NCBI GenBank assembly: GCA_017940385.1
Contig: JAGAYS010000056.1
Coordinates: 1 to 64,000, forward strand
Reading direction: 5' to 3'
DNA length: 64,000 nucleotides
From: Ruminobacter sp.
GTDB taxonomy: Bacteria > Pseudomonadota > Gammaproteobacteria > Enterobacterales > Succinivibrionaceae
This document shows, one piece after another, positions 55,207 through 63,351 of the stretch. Each line of letters opens with the position of its first letter. Position 1 is the stretch's first letter. The notes under the pieces are model-generated. The model searched no databases. It was given only the letters and a program-made list of their open reading frames with translations, and was not told where the DNA came from. The translations under genes were made by a program, and so were the position numbers.

Positions 55207-55932
55207 ATGTCTTCAAATAACAATCCTACGGGTAAATGCGGTCACAGGCTCACCTGGTTCCGTCATCTCGGAACTAAGTCATGTCTTACAATCATAATCA
55301 TGACGAATTTAACGGGATGCTCACTGGGCATCGGCAGTGAGGAATACGGATGCTCCGGCCTCCCTAAGGGAGTTCAGTGTAAAAGCACAAGAGAGGTGTA
55401 CCTTAACAGAAAAAAGTACGGAGAATGGACGGAAATGAATCTTCCTGCGGATTACCGCAGTAGATCATTTTCGTCAGCCGAAGGTATAAGTGAGGTTGGA
55501 ACAGGTAAGTCAGCCGGAAACAGTCCTGAAGACAAAACAGAGGGAAAAACGGCGCAGGCCCCGGGATCGACATCTGAGGTAATTATCCCGAAGGAAGGTA
55601 ATGCGGCATCCAGTCAACTGAAGGAGCTCACTCCTTCCGAAACAGCAGCCACGCGCATAAGCCACGGTCACGAATACGCGCCTGATTCTTTTATAAGGAC
55701 AAGAGATGACATCATGATAACCGTCATAAACCCGCATGAGGATACTGATGGCAATCTTCATGACAGGTCGGTCATCTACACCAGCCTTCATAACGGAACC
55801 TGGGGAATCAGCGGATCTTCCGGAAGATATTCGGTAAAAACCGGTCATACGGCCGTTAAGGGAAACTCCGGAGGAGCAATGCCATATCTTGAAGTAAAAA
55901 AGCAGAAAAAACGTCAGGATACAAAACAGTAA
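55207..55932 (+). CDS. traV: TraV, conjugation outer-membrane lipoprotein
   Basis: TraV anchors the type IV secretion core complex in the outer membrane (VirB7-like). The lipobox LTGC puts the lipidated Cys at residue 38, after a hydrophobic signal. Directly behind it stand the family hallmarks YGCSGLPKGVQCKSTREVYL with two Cys. The 241-aa length is at the upper end; the middle is Ser/Glu-rich and disordered. Start may be at Met1 or at a Met within the signal, since only a weak ribosome site is seen. traV is followed by traA, the same order as in SXT. Confidence 0.87.
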   Translation: MSSNNNPTGKCGHRLTWFRHLGTKSCLTIIIMTNLTGCSLGIGSEEYGCSGLPKGVQCKSTREVYLNRKKYGEWTEMNLPADYRSRSFSSAEGISEVGTGKSAGNSPEDKTEGKTAQAPGSTSEVIIPKEGNAASSQLKELTPSETAATRISHGHEYAPDSFIRTRDDIMITVINPHEDTDGNLHDRSVIYTSLHNGTWGISGSSGRYSVKTGHTAVKGNSGGAMPYLEVKKQKKRQDTKQ

Positions 55933-56135
55933 CGGAAAACCCGGTGAACCGGAGAATTATGGAGTCACCTGAAAATCATCACTGCTTCCATTATTCCGGG
56001 AACAGAAATCATAGGTCATCTTATTCAGAATCCTGCATGTTAGCTTAGCAGCGGGATCGGTATGCCGGAGCACCAGGTGTTGCTCTAACACCGCACTGTT
56101 CCGGCTCATAACAGCAGAAAAGAAGAGGAAACAAC

Positions 56136-56549
56136 ATGAACATCTTATCTTCAAAACAATATGAAAACATTCAGAGTCAGCCTTTGAAAAATCTGAAAAT
56201 CAAGTATTTACCCGATCTGAAGAAGGCAATGCCTTTTGTGATTACAGCGGCGTTCATTGCCGGCTTCAGTGATGCGTGCGCCGGAACAGGCGGTGAGGAA
56301 TTCGCTGACGTATGGGATACCCTCAAGGAATGGATTCAGGGTACTCTCGGAAGAGTGGTATGCGGAAGCATGATTCTTGTAGGTATCGTGGCAGGCGTAG
56401 CCAGACAGAGCATAAGTGCCTTCGCCGTGGGAATCGGCGGCGGCATAGGTCTCTACAATACCCCCAGCGTAATTGAAAGTGTCCTGAGTGCCACAATCAC
56501 TCCGGAAAACATTGAGCTTCTGAACTCAATGAATAATACCATGCTCTGA
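56136..56549 (+). CDS. traA: TraA-type conjugative pilin precursor
   Basis: Pilin subunit of the F/SXT-type pilus. The 137-aa precursor has a long leader ending SDACA-GTGG, so cleavage after Ala49 would leave about 88 residues. The mature part has two membrane-like helices (GRVVCGSMILVGIVAGVARQ, then FAVGIGGGIGLYNTPSVIESVL) joined by a short basic loop, typical of TraA. AGAGGAAAC precedes the ATG. It is 203 bases behind traV. traL, traE, traK and traB, which normally precede traV in SXT, are not here. Confidence 0.85.
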   Translation: MNILSSKQYENIQSQPLKNLKIKYLPDLKKAMPFVITAAFIAGFSDACAGTGGEEFADVWDTLKEWIQGTLGRVVCGSMILVGIVAGVARQSISAFAVGIGGGIGLYNTPSVIESVLSATITPENIELLNSMNNTML

Positions 56550-56571
56550 TCCTCTGAATCGGCACGGAGCA

Positions 56572-56606
56572 GATGCCGCAGGCATATACGTTATGCCTGC
56601 GGCATC
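56572..56606 (+). terminator. Strong hairpin behind traA
   Basis: GATGCCGCAGGCATA (56572-56586), loop TACGT, perfect complement at 56592-56606: a 15-bp stem. A second stem ACATGGGG/CCCCATGT (56610-56645) follows. No T tract, but the hairpins may also stabilise pilin mRNA. Confidence 0.75.
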
Positions 56607-56778
56607 AAAACATGGGGAAAGCACTCCATGATTTTTACCCCATGTTCCGTTCATCAAAATGCGCAAAACTCCTGATGCATATCTTAAGCACTCAAATATA
56701 AATTGAAGAATAAATAAAAGTGTTCTATATTTTTACTGATGAATACCTGTTTAATTTTACTTATTTCACATTTATATA

Positions 56779-56807
56779 TTGACATGTATCGATGTGACTT
56801 CTATAAT
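56779..56807 (+). promoter_or_regulatory. Consensus sigma-70 promoter of the arsR-type gene
   Basis: TTGACA (56779-56784), exactly 17 bases, TATAAT (56802-56807): a full-consensus promoter. ATCGAT within the spacer recurs in the palindrome at 57198-57229 and may be part of a regulator site. Confidence 0.92.
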
Positions 56808-56829
56808 GTCTGACATATCGGGAGCTGTT

Positions 56830-57129
56830 ATGGGTTTTAAAGATGATGTAAGAAGAGCAAAAGCTCTTACCGATGAAAGCAGACTGGCTATTCTGCTGGC
56901 ACTGCAGAATGGGGAAAGGTGCGGATGTTCCTTAATGGAACTCCTGAAAATTTCTCAGCCAACCCTTTCGCATCATATGAAAATACTCTGTGACAGCGGT
57001 CTGGTAATCTGCAGAAAAGACGGGAAATGGACTAATTATTCCATATCTCCTGAAGGTGTGGAATCATTTAAGGACATGATTTCGTATTACACCAAATATG
57101 ATAACGGCAAAAAATGCCCTAACAGCTGA
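56830..57129 (+). CDS. ArsR-family winged-helix regulator
   Basis: The start is ATG 56830 (GGGAG upstream), 99 aa; a longer frame begins inside the promoter and cannot be translated from it. The ArsR helix-turn-helix reads LMELLKISQPTLSHHMKIL, preceded by ALTDESRLAILLAL and followed by the wing LVICRKDGKWTNYS. Cys residues (RCGCS) precede the recognition helix in the place of the ELCVC-type metal site of ArsR proteins, so metal or thiol sensing is possible. It is followed by the nitroreductase gene, with a palindrome between. Confidence 0.88.
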   Translation: MGFKDDVRRAKALTDESRLAILLALQNGERCGCSLMELLKISQPTLSHHMKILCDSGLVICRKDGKWTNYSISPEGVESFKDMISYYTKYDNGKKCPNS

Positions 57130-57197
57130 ACATACGGCGTAAACGCATAAAAGATGCACTGGCAACCACAATCGGTTGCCAAAAAAAAGGCATAACA

Positions 57198-57229
57198 CAT
57201 CGATATATGTAGATATTTGGATATGTCGA
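57198..57229. promoter_or_regulatory. Palindromic operator candidate between arsR-type and nitroreductase genes
   Basis: ATCGATATAT (57198-57207) and ATATGTCGAT (57220-57229) form an inverted repeat with one mismatch. It is ~70 bases before the nitroreductase start, and related ATCGAT sequence lies in the arsR-type promoter spacer, as expected for a shared repressor. Confidence 0.5.
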
Positions 57230-57298
57230 TATTACACCTTCCGGAGCAATGCCGGTCACGGCATTGCCGTAAGGCGGAGATGACGTATAAACAAAAAC

Positions 57299-57868
57299 AT
57301 GAATAAGGATATTAAACAAATGAATGCAGTTGATTGTATCAGGGGACGTCGCAGCGTCCGTGAATATACCGACCGTGATATTTCACCGGAAACGCTCAGA
57401 CAGATTATCGAAACTACCTCTTATGCCCCTTCGTGGAAGAATTCTCAGACAGTTTCCTATCTCGCAATTAAAAATAAGGAGCTTAAAAACAGCATTGCAT
57501 GCAACGGGGTTATGGGATTTACTCCTAACATGCACCGTGTAATTGACTGCAATACCCTGATGGTTGTGGTAACCGCAAAAGGAATCTGCGGTTATAACGT
57601 TGACGGCACTCCGACCACCTCAAAAGGAGCCCATTGGGAATCCTTTGATGCAGGCATTGCTACTCAGACTCTTTGTCTTGCAGCACACGAGCAAAATATC
57701 GGTTCAGTAATACTGGGCATCTTTGATGAAAAACAGGTAGCAGACATTTTGGGGATTGATACCAGACAATTCGGGATTTCTGCACTCGTCGCCTTAGGTT
57801 ACACTGATTCTGAACCTCATGCTCCGAAAAGAAGAAGCGTAGACGATTTATTAACCGTTATCGATTAA
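57299..57868 (+). CDS. Nitroreductase-family FMN oxidoreductase
   Basis: The 189-aa protein has the nitroreductase opening IRGRRSVREYTDRDISPETL (FMN contact) and SYAPSWKNSQT, then the QTLCLAAHEQNIGSVILG helix and the ISALVALGY end. Members reduce nitro groups or quinones with NAD(P)H in the cytoplasm. Substrate is unknown. ATG at 57320 (AAGG upstream) is an alternative start. Control by the upstream ArsR-type protein is suggested by the shared palindrome. It ends the region of host-like base composition. Confidence 0.85.
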   Translation: MNKDIKQMNAVDCIRGRRSVREYTDRDISPETLRQIIETTSYAPSWKNSQTVSYLAIKNKELKNSIACNGVMGFTPNMHRVIDCNTLMVVVTAKGICGYNVDGTPTTSKGAHWESFDAGIATQTLCLAAHEQNIGSVILGIFDEKQVADILGIDTRQFGISALVALGYTDSEPHAPKRRSVDDLLTVID

Positions 57869-58623
57869 CTCAGACAACATGTCCGGCGTCCCCAAATAAA
57901 GCTCTGACGGCCGGACTGTTTCATGGTACATGGGAGTTCAGGAAAATTCGGGCAGATGTCCGTATTCCGAATCAGTCTTTGGGATAGACCGATTTCAAGC
58001 GAGCACGCCATGATATTCCTCAATCTTTTCGTTAGAGTCATATTCCTGTTCGGCGCCTATGGTGTTTTCTGACATATATTGAAAAATAGTGCTTCCACTC
58101 ACAGGCCAGAATGCAGGTATCATCAACTTAAAAACCAACTAATCTCTCGATTTTACGTTTTTAATATTATAGTTTTTACGTGACAGTAAAAACGCAGTCT
58201 CGACGTGTTTGGAAATTAGCAAATTTATATTTTTTAACGAGATACGCATCAAATAATTTTTGGAAAGCACCTCCTTCCAATTCTTTTATTCTTTTCTGGA
58301 TTATATTCACATGGCTCAATGTTTTTGTCCTTATTCAAGAATATATAAAATGTCACGGCAGGCGAATCTAGCTACCCTAGAAACTTTTCATAACTCCATT
58401 AACCGGGGCATATCTTTTCTACACACCAGGTATGCACTACCGACAGACTACTTCCCGTGAAGGTTAAATGATGAAGGTGTACAAAGGGGAGGACAACAAT
58501 GTAAATTGCCGAAACTCCCCCACTATTCTTCAATTTTATGAGAATTGCTGAGTAGTCAAATAGTAGTCTGCCAATTGGAACACCTCAATTAATTTTACAA
58601 TTGCATATAAAGACTGTACCAAA
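57869..58623. other. 755-bp intergenic region before the defence-like island
   Basis: No gene is supported; short plus-strand ORFs at 58180-58460 show no family. Its right part (58371-58571) is copy A of the ~200-bp repeat. Base composition falls toward A+T here, marking the left edge of the island. Confidence 0.55.
58371..58571 (+). repeat. ~200-bp repeat, copy A
   Basis: It aligns with 60841-61031 in the same orientation at roughly 75 percent identity by eye. Conserved blocks are TCTTTTCTACA, TAAATGATGA(A/T)GGTGTACAAA, TGTAAATTGCCGAAACTCCC and GTAGTCAAAT. Its nature (IS remnant or regulatory) is unknown. Confidence 0.75.
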
Positions 58624-60741
58624 CTACGCATCATCTACATTATCTATACGATGACAATCATTTTCAGATATCCCCGTAAATGATAAATTCCACACAGTAT
58701 TTACATAATTTTGGGCGTCTTCATCTCCTACAGCTTCACCACCATTTTCATATCGTAGGATAAAAGAGGCCAGCTTAATTTTCTCCTCTTTGGTAAAGTC
58801 ATTTATTCTTTTTGCATCTAACTTTTTAATACACTTATATATATCGTTATCTTTTATATATTTATCATAGTTGTTTTCATTAAAAGACCATCCTGATTTG
58901 CCATTCACTAATTTACGACCGGCAAATTTACATATAAACTTCAGTTTTTGTACATCATTTGTAAAGACTGTGTTTGTTAGGTAGTTTTGAGCACTATTTG
59001 AATCTAAAATATTCCATAAACTAAAAGCTTCCATGAATGAATGAATATCGAGAAAATTCTTAGTTATACTTCTTATTGCATTTATTTTTTGTAGAAACAA
59101 TGAGTCAAGAGGTGTGAAAAAAGCTGACTGACTACTGTTTCTTTCAACAATTAGCATCTGTGCTATAAAACCTAATGATTTATCACAACTGTTCGATAAT
59201 AAATCTTCGTATAGGCTGTACCTCTCTTCTTTTGTGGGCATTTTTTGAATTAACTTAATAGCAAAATTAGTTACGATATCCTTACACCAATATTGATTAT
59301 ATTTTATTGGTTTTTCAGTTAAATTTATAAAAGCAGAAGTTAACATTCTTAATCGGTGAAGTGGAATCATATCAATATCAGATGTAATTCTTTCTATAAC
59401 ATATTCCAAATTTCCGTCATTATTTATTTGTTCTATACTTCTTTTTAAATCAAACTCATTTATTGTGTAGATAAAATCATTTATATCAGATCTAGGAACT
59501 TTAATTTCGTCGACTGCATAACTTAAAAATAATTTAAATTGTTGTTTTTGAACGGATTCATTAAAGTTTTCCTTTCTGGAGATACTCATTCCTATGTTGC
59601 TGGCAAAGATTGGAAAAAGGGTAGCAACGCTATCTATTGCTTGAGCAGGATCTATTCCTATCTTTTTAAATTGATCATAGAAAAAGCTCTTAACATTATC
59701 TTGATTTGACGTATGAGGATCTTTCTTAGTCCATAAGACATTGGTATTATTTGTAATCCATTCAAAAAGTTTAGGATTCAAAACTTCAATTGTAGTGATG
59801 CCTATCGTTTCTTCAAAGGGGATTTCTTCACACAAAATGCCATATCTAAAATTAAAAATATTAATTACTCTATTAATATCTCTTATAGTATATAGATAAG
59901 GAAATATGCAATTATTGAGTACAGTATACCAATAGTAATCATCCCTTATGGCTATATTTTTGGATACACTAAGAATGCTACTGTCCAATTTGTTGTGAAA
60001 AATTTCATGCAATTTTGCTTGAGAAAGTGTTGGTATTTGGAATGGTATTTGTACTATTTTTTCCAAATATTCATTACCATTATTACAGCAATCATCTTCT
60101 AGTGCGTGAGCAACAACTTCTCTGTCCATTGCCAGAATATATGTGATTTTAGGCAAATCTCCAATTTGTTTAACTATTTGAATAATATTTCTTATTTGTG
60201 AATTTGTAAGGCGGTCTATATCATCAATCAGAACCACTATTTTCTTATTAGCTTTTATGAGAGCTTCTTTTAACTTATCTTTGCAAAGATTTATATCTGA
60301 TTCTTTTTTAAATTTGTCTCTTATCCAAATCCAAATAATTTTATACCAAGGATTTTCATATGGAATAAGCCCCAAATATTTAGAATAATCATTAAGAAAT
60401 TTTTTAACATTTTTCATTAATGTGGCTATTTTTCCACTTGAAATAGCATTTTCCAATAAATTAAAAAAATGGTGTACTAAATTATCTTTATCTGAATAAT
60501 TCCACGGTTCAAATTTGATTATGATTGTTTCGTTTTTATTGCTTTTAGACAGGCTGTCTATTTCCTGTAAAACCATATTAGCGATGGATGTTTTTCCTGT
60601 TCCCCATTTGCCATAAATTGCAATAACAAGACTATCATTTCCTTTATATTCGTATATATCTCTTCCCAAATGCACAGAAAAAGGTGCTCGTCCCAGTAAA
60701 TCATCTTTTGGGTTTTCTATTGCTTTATCAGCATTAAACAT
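58624..60741 (-). CDS. KAP-family P-loop NTPase
   Basis: KAP NTPases are STAND-related ATPases, often found in phage-defence islands. The 705-aa protein has Walker A YGKWGTGKT at about 43-51, the KFEPWNY motif near 76-82 and Walker B IVVLIDDIDRL at about 168-178. The hydrophobic insert normally found between Walker A and B appears only as a short segment (PWYKIIWIWI near 131-140). The C-terminal ~400 residues are helical and without known motifs, the likely sensor or effector part. It is strongly A+T-rich and flanked by the two ~200-bp repeats. Function in defence is inferred from family and context. Confidence 0.85.
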   Translation of the reverse strand: MFNADKAIENPKDDLLGRAPFSVHLGRDIYEYKGNDSLVIAIYGKWGTGKTSIANMVLQEIDSLSKSNKNETIIIKFEPWNYSDKDNLVHHFFNLLENAISSGKIATLMKNVKKFLNDYSKYLGLIPYENPWYKIIWIWIRDKFKKESDINLCKDKLKEALIKANKKIVVLIDDIDRLTNSQIRNIIQIVKQIGDLPKITYILAMDREVVAHALEDDCCNNGNEYLEKIVQIPFQIPTLSQAKLHEIFHNKLDSSILSVSKNIAIRDDYYWYTVLNNCIFPYLYTIRDINRVINIFNFRYGILCEEIPFEETIGITTIEVLNPKLFEWITNNTNVLWTKKDPHTSNQDNVKSFFYDQFKKIGIDPAQAIDSVATLFPIFASNIGMSISRKENFNESVQKQQFKLFLSYAVDEIKVPRSDINDFIYTINEFDLKRSIEQINNDGNLEYVIERITSDIDMIPLHRLRMLTSAFINLTEKPIKYNQYWCKDIVTNFAIKLIQKMPTKEERYSLYEDLLSNSCDKSLGFIAQMLIVERNSSQSAFFTPLDSLFLQKINAIRSITKNFLDIHSFMEAFSLWNILDSNSAQNYLTNTVFTNDVQKLKFICKFAGRKLVNGKSGWSFNENNYDKYIKDNDIYKCIKKLDAKRINDFTKEEKIKLASFILRYENGGEAVGDEDAQNYVNTVWNLSFTGISENDCHRIDNVDDA

Positions 60742-61094
60742 ATTTTACCTACATATAATTTTGTTCTTTTATGGAAATGGATGTGGTTTAATCAGATTGG
60801 TTGATAATACGACTCCACCTGCTCAAAAAAGCGAGACCAACTACCCCGATACTTTTCCCCCTATAACCAGGGCGGGTCTTTTCTACAATTTGAATAGGAC
60901 TATTGGCGAATTACTCCTCGCAAAGTTTAAATGATGATGGTGTACAAAGGGGCGGGCGACTCTGTAAATTGCCGAAACTCCCTCACTATTATTTAGTTTT
61001 CTGAGAACCCCTCAGTAGTCAAATGGTTGTAGCTTACCTTAATGATGCCAAACCATGATACGCACCATCAAAAACACTACGAACCTTTTTTACC
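60742..61094. other. Intergenic region with repeat copy B, upstream of the KAP gene
   Basis: Between the KAP start and the 260-aa gene's stop. Most of it is repeat copy B (60841-61031). The KAP promoter should lie at its left edge. Confidence 0.6.
60841..61031 (+). repeat. ~200-bp repeat, copy B
   Basis: The partner of 58371-58571, direct orientation. Conserved TGTACAAAGGGG and TGTAAATTGCCGAAACTCCC blocks are intact. Together the copies bracket the KAP gene exactly. Confidence 0.75.
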
Positions 61095-61877
61095 CTATTT
61101 AGTGAGTGATTTTTGATAACCTATCACAATGTTATCTATTAATTTGGCTTCAGAAGTCAACCACGTCAGACCATCCTTACTGTTTTTTATATAACTTGAC
61201 AGACCTTTTTCACTTGGGGAAACCGTGTTTGCGAAATCACTAAAACCTTTATGTATACCTTCGAAAACTTCATATTGGTTGTTAGTCAATTGATAATTAT
61301 TTACGTCAAAAAAATTTAAAGTGTATTTTCTATCTATTGGAACAACCAGTTCTGGTAATATGAAATGTAAAGTTTTTGTAAAAGTTACTAACTTGGAATT
61401 GGTACTTACCAAGTTTAGTTTATTATATAAGTCTTTCAGCGTATCGAAGGCACTTTCAATATTTCTAATGTTTAGATTTTCTAATTTTTTAAAAAGCGGT
61501 TGATTGTCTAAAATTGATTTTTTAAAATCACTAAATTCTGACAATTTAGCAGCTCTGGAATTCATGTTCCAGGCGTCTAAAGTTACGTACAACAGCTCAA
61601 TAAATTCATTGCTAAACTTATTTCCAGTGTAAGATATAATTTTGTTATATAAGTATATGGCAGGAGATAAATGCCTATATTCCAAATTTACCTTATTAAG
61701 ACATTTGCTGATATCAATTTGCTTTTTTATATAAAGCTCTGTTAGCTTATTAAAATTCACTTTCATTTCTGGTTCCCCGAAATGGTCTATCACAATCAGC
61801 TTTAAATCTTGAGAAATATCTTTAATATCTCTACACAAATCAAGCATCATTAGTTCTATAAAATGAAGAACAGTCAC
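61095..61877 (-). CDS. Protein of unknown function (260 aa) in the defence-like island
   Basis: A soluble, helical, A+T-rich gene product. Visible segments are LDAWNMNSRAAKLSEFSDF near the middle and LVTFTKTLHFILPELVVPIDRKYTLNFF in the second half, which look conserved but match no family I can name. It lies between the nuclease-like gene (upstream, 71 bases) and repeat copy B. The close spacing suggests it is cotranscribed with 61949-62962 and may be its partner. Confidence 0.55.
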   Translation of the reverse strand: MTVLHFIELMMLDLCRDIKDISQDLKLIVIDHFGEPEMKVNFNKLTELYIKKQIDISKCLNKVNLEYRHLSPAIYLYNKIISYTGNKFSNEFIELLYVTLDAWNMNSRAAKLSEFSDFKKSILDNQPLFKKLENLNIRNIESAFDTLKDLYNKLNLVSTNSKLVTFTKTLHFILPELVVPIDRKYTLNFFDVNNYQLTNNQYEVFEGIHKGFSDFANTVSPSEKGLSSYIKNSKDGLTWLTSEAKLIDNIVIGYQKSLTK

Positions 61878-61948
61878 TTTTTAAGGAATATTTTTAGGAG
61901 CATTTTTAGTCCTGAATGAGAATGTATTCCATGTAAAACATTTACTGA

Positions 61949-62962
61949 CTAATTCCAAGTTTTAGCTCTCAAACGATGAGCTATCTCTTCTGTTTCTGGA
62001 ATATTCTCTGTTTCCAATACTTGCGTCAAATCAAATATTCTTGTTCCCATTGGAGGTCTCGGGGTTACCTTCTTGAAGTCTGTTTCATAGAACTTATCAA
62101 CAAAGAAATACCTATGCTTTATACTTCTAAGGTCATAGCCATGAGAATCGCCGTCAGCCATAGCTTGTGCAATAAGATTTTTTCTATCTTCTGTTAATTC
62201 ACCAAATTCAGCATCATAAGTTACACCGTCTTTAGACTCGATTGCTGTTATACGAGCAATAACCTTTCCTATAGCTCGCACACTTTTGTTTTTATACAAT
62301 CCCAAAAAATCATGAGCCCTAAAGCTACGCTCTGCATTTTCATAGTAAACTCCTGAAGAGACATTGAAATCCAGAGTTACTCCAGATAACTGCATTCTCA
62401 AATATTTCCAAGAATCAGACACTGGTATTAGCCCATCGGTATAGCAGTAATTAAGATAATCATTCAAAACATCCTGCATTTCGTAATCTCTATCATCCAG
62501 AACATCGCTAATTGCATTTGCCAAATCTTCAAAGGTCGTATTTATATGTACTATAGGACGGGGGCTATTTTCATTATACTCTTTTAACCATTTTTCAAAT
62601 GTATCCAACTTTTTAGTTTCCATGGGTTCAGGTGCCAATGTAATCATCACCTTATACTTTTCATCGCTAAATGAATTTAAATGACGAATTAACTGTTCCT
62701 TATAAAACCAGTCAGACATTTTTGTTTCAACCACAATCTTAAAGCTCTCCTGCGTTATGGTTGCATCAGGAATGCTATCCACACTTTTTTCTTGCAAAGT
62801 AAAGATTATTTCAGGATTGAACGAATCAGAGAAATACTCTGATTTCAAAAATCTAAAGAATTTATCAGATGAGTATGAATACAGACGTGACAACAGTAAC
62901 ATCGTATTTGCTGTAGCAACATTTTCCTTTGTATGATATCTCTGAAAATAATGTATCTGCAT
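61949..62962 (-). CDS. PD-(D/E)XK nuclease-like protein
   Basis: The 337-aa protein has a probable restriction-endonuclease-fold core: PD at residues 65-66 (SIPDATITQESFK) and E79-T-K81 (KIVVETKM), the spacing of a PD-(D/E)XK site. An upstream Glu in NPEIIF fits the fold's first helix. The C-terminal ~200 residues carry no known motif and may recognise a target. Such nucleases are common in defence islands. It precedes the 260-aa gene on the same strand. Active-site assignment is by motif only. Confidence 0.65.
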   Translation of the reverse strand: MQIHYFQRYHTKENVATANTMLLLSRLYSYSSDKFFRFLKSEYFSDSFNPEIIFTLQEKSVDSIPDATITQESFKIVVETKMSDWFYKEQLIRHLNSFSDEKYKVMITLAPEPMETKKLDTFEKWLKEYNENSPRPIVHINTTFEDLANAISDVLDDRDYEMQDVLNDYLNYCYTDGLIPVSDSWKYLRMQLSGVTLDFNVSSGVYYENAERSFRAHDFLGLYKNKSVRAIGKVIARITAIESKDGVTYDAEFGELTEDRKNLIAQAMADGDSHGYDLRSIKHRYFFVDKFYETDFKKVTPRPPMGTRIFDLTQVLETENIPETEEIAHRLRAKTWN

Positions 62963-63351
62963 AATTCAGCTATCTTTTCCGTTTATCTTATATGCCATAC
63001 CAAATATAAATATTTTCTTTATTTATTGTGCTTATCTAGTATAACAACGAAATTTATACGAACTCAAAGTGTAATAAAAATCCGTGCAAAGCCTTGATTT
63101 ATACATGATAAAGCGCACTGCTACAAGTATGTGAGTTAGCTCCCTTATAGTAAAGGCATTTATTAGCCACGGCTTAATTATATTCCTCTGGATCATCTAA
63201 ATAACAGAATATAATGAAAATTTTAAATACACCCATGACATTTTTAGTACATTTCCTTGTTTTGCGCTAACAATAAAAGCATAAAAGAAGATAATTCGTT
63301 TTGAGCTTTTTATGAGCTCAATTAGACTGTACACAATGCTTAAATCAAGAG
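62963..63351. other. A+T-rich intergenic region in the island
   Basis: It should contain the promoter of the nuclease-like gene (just right of 62962, minus strand). A hairpin TTGAGCT-TTTTATG-AGCTCAA at about 63300-63320 may end the DUF2971 gene. No ORF. Confidence 0.5.

Noticed and set aside
56779..56829. Upstream start of the ArsR-type gene (TTG at 56779)
   Set aside because: It lies within the -35 box of a consensus promoter; the RNA would start downstream.
58180..58460. Two overlapping plus-strand ORFs of 63 and 66 aa
   Set aside because: No ribosome site, A+T-driven hydrophobic composition, and they run into repeat copy A.
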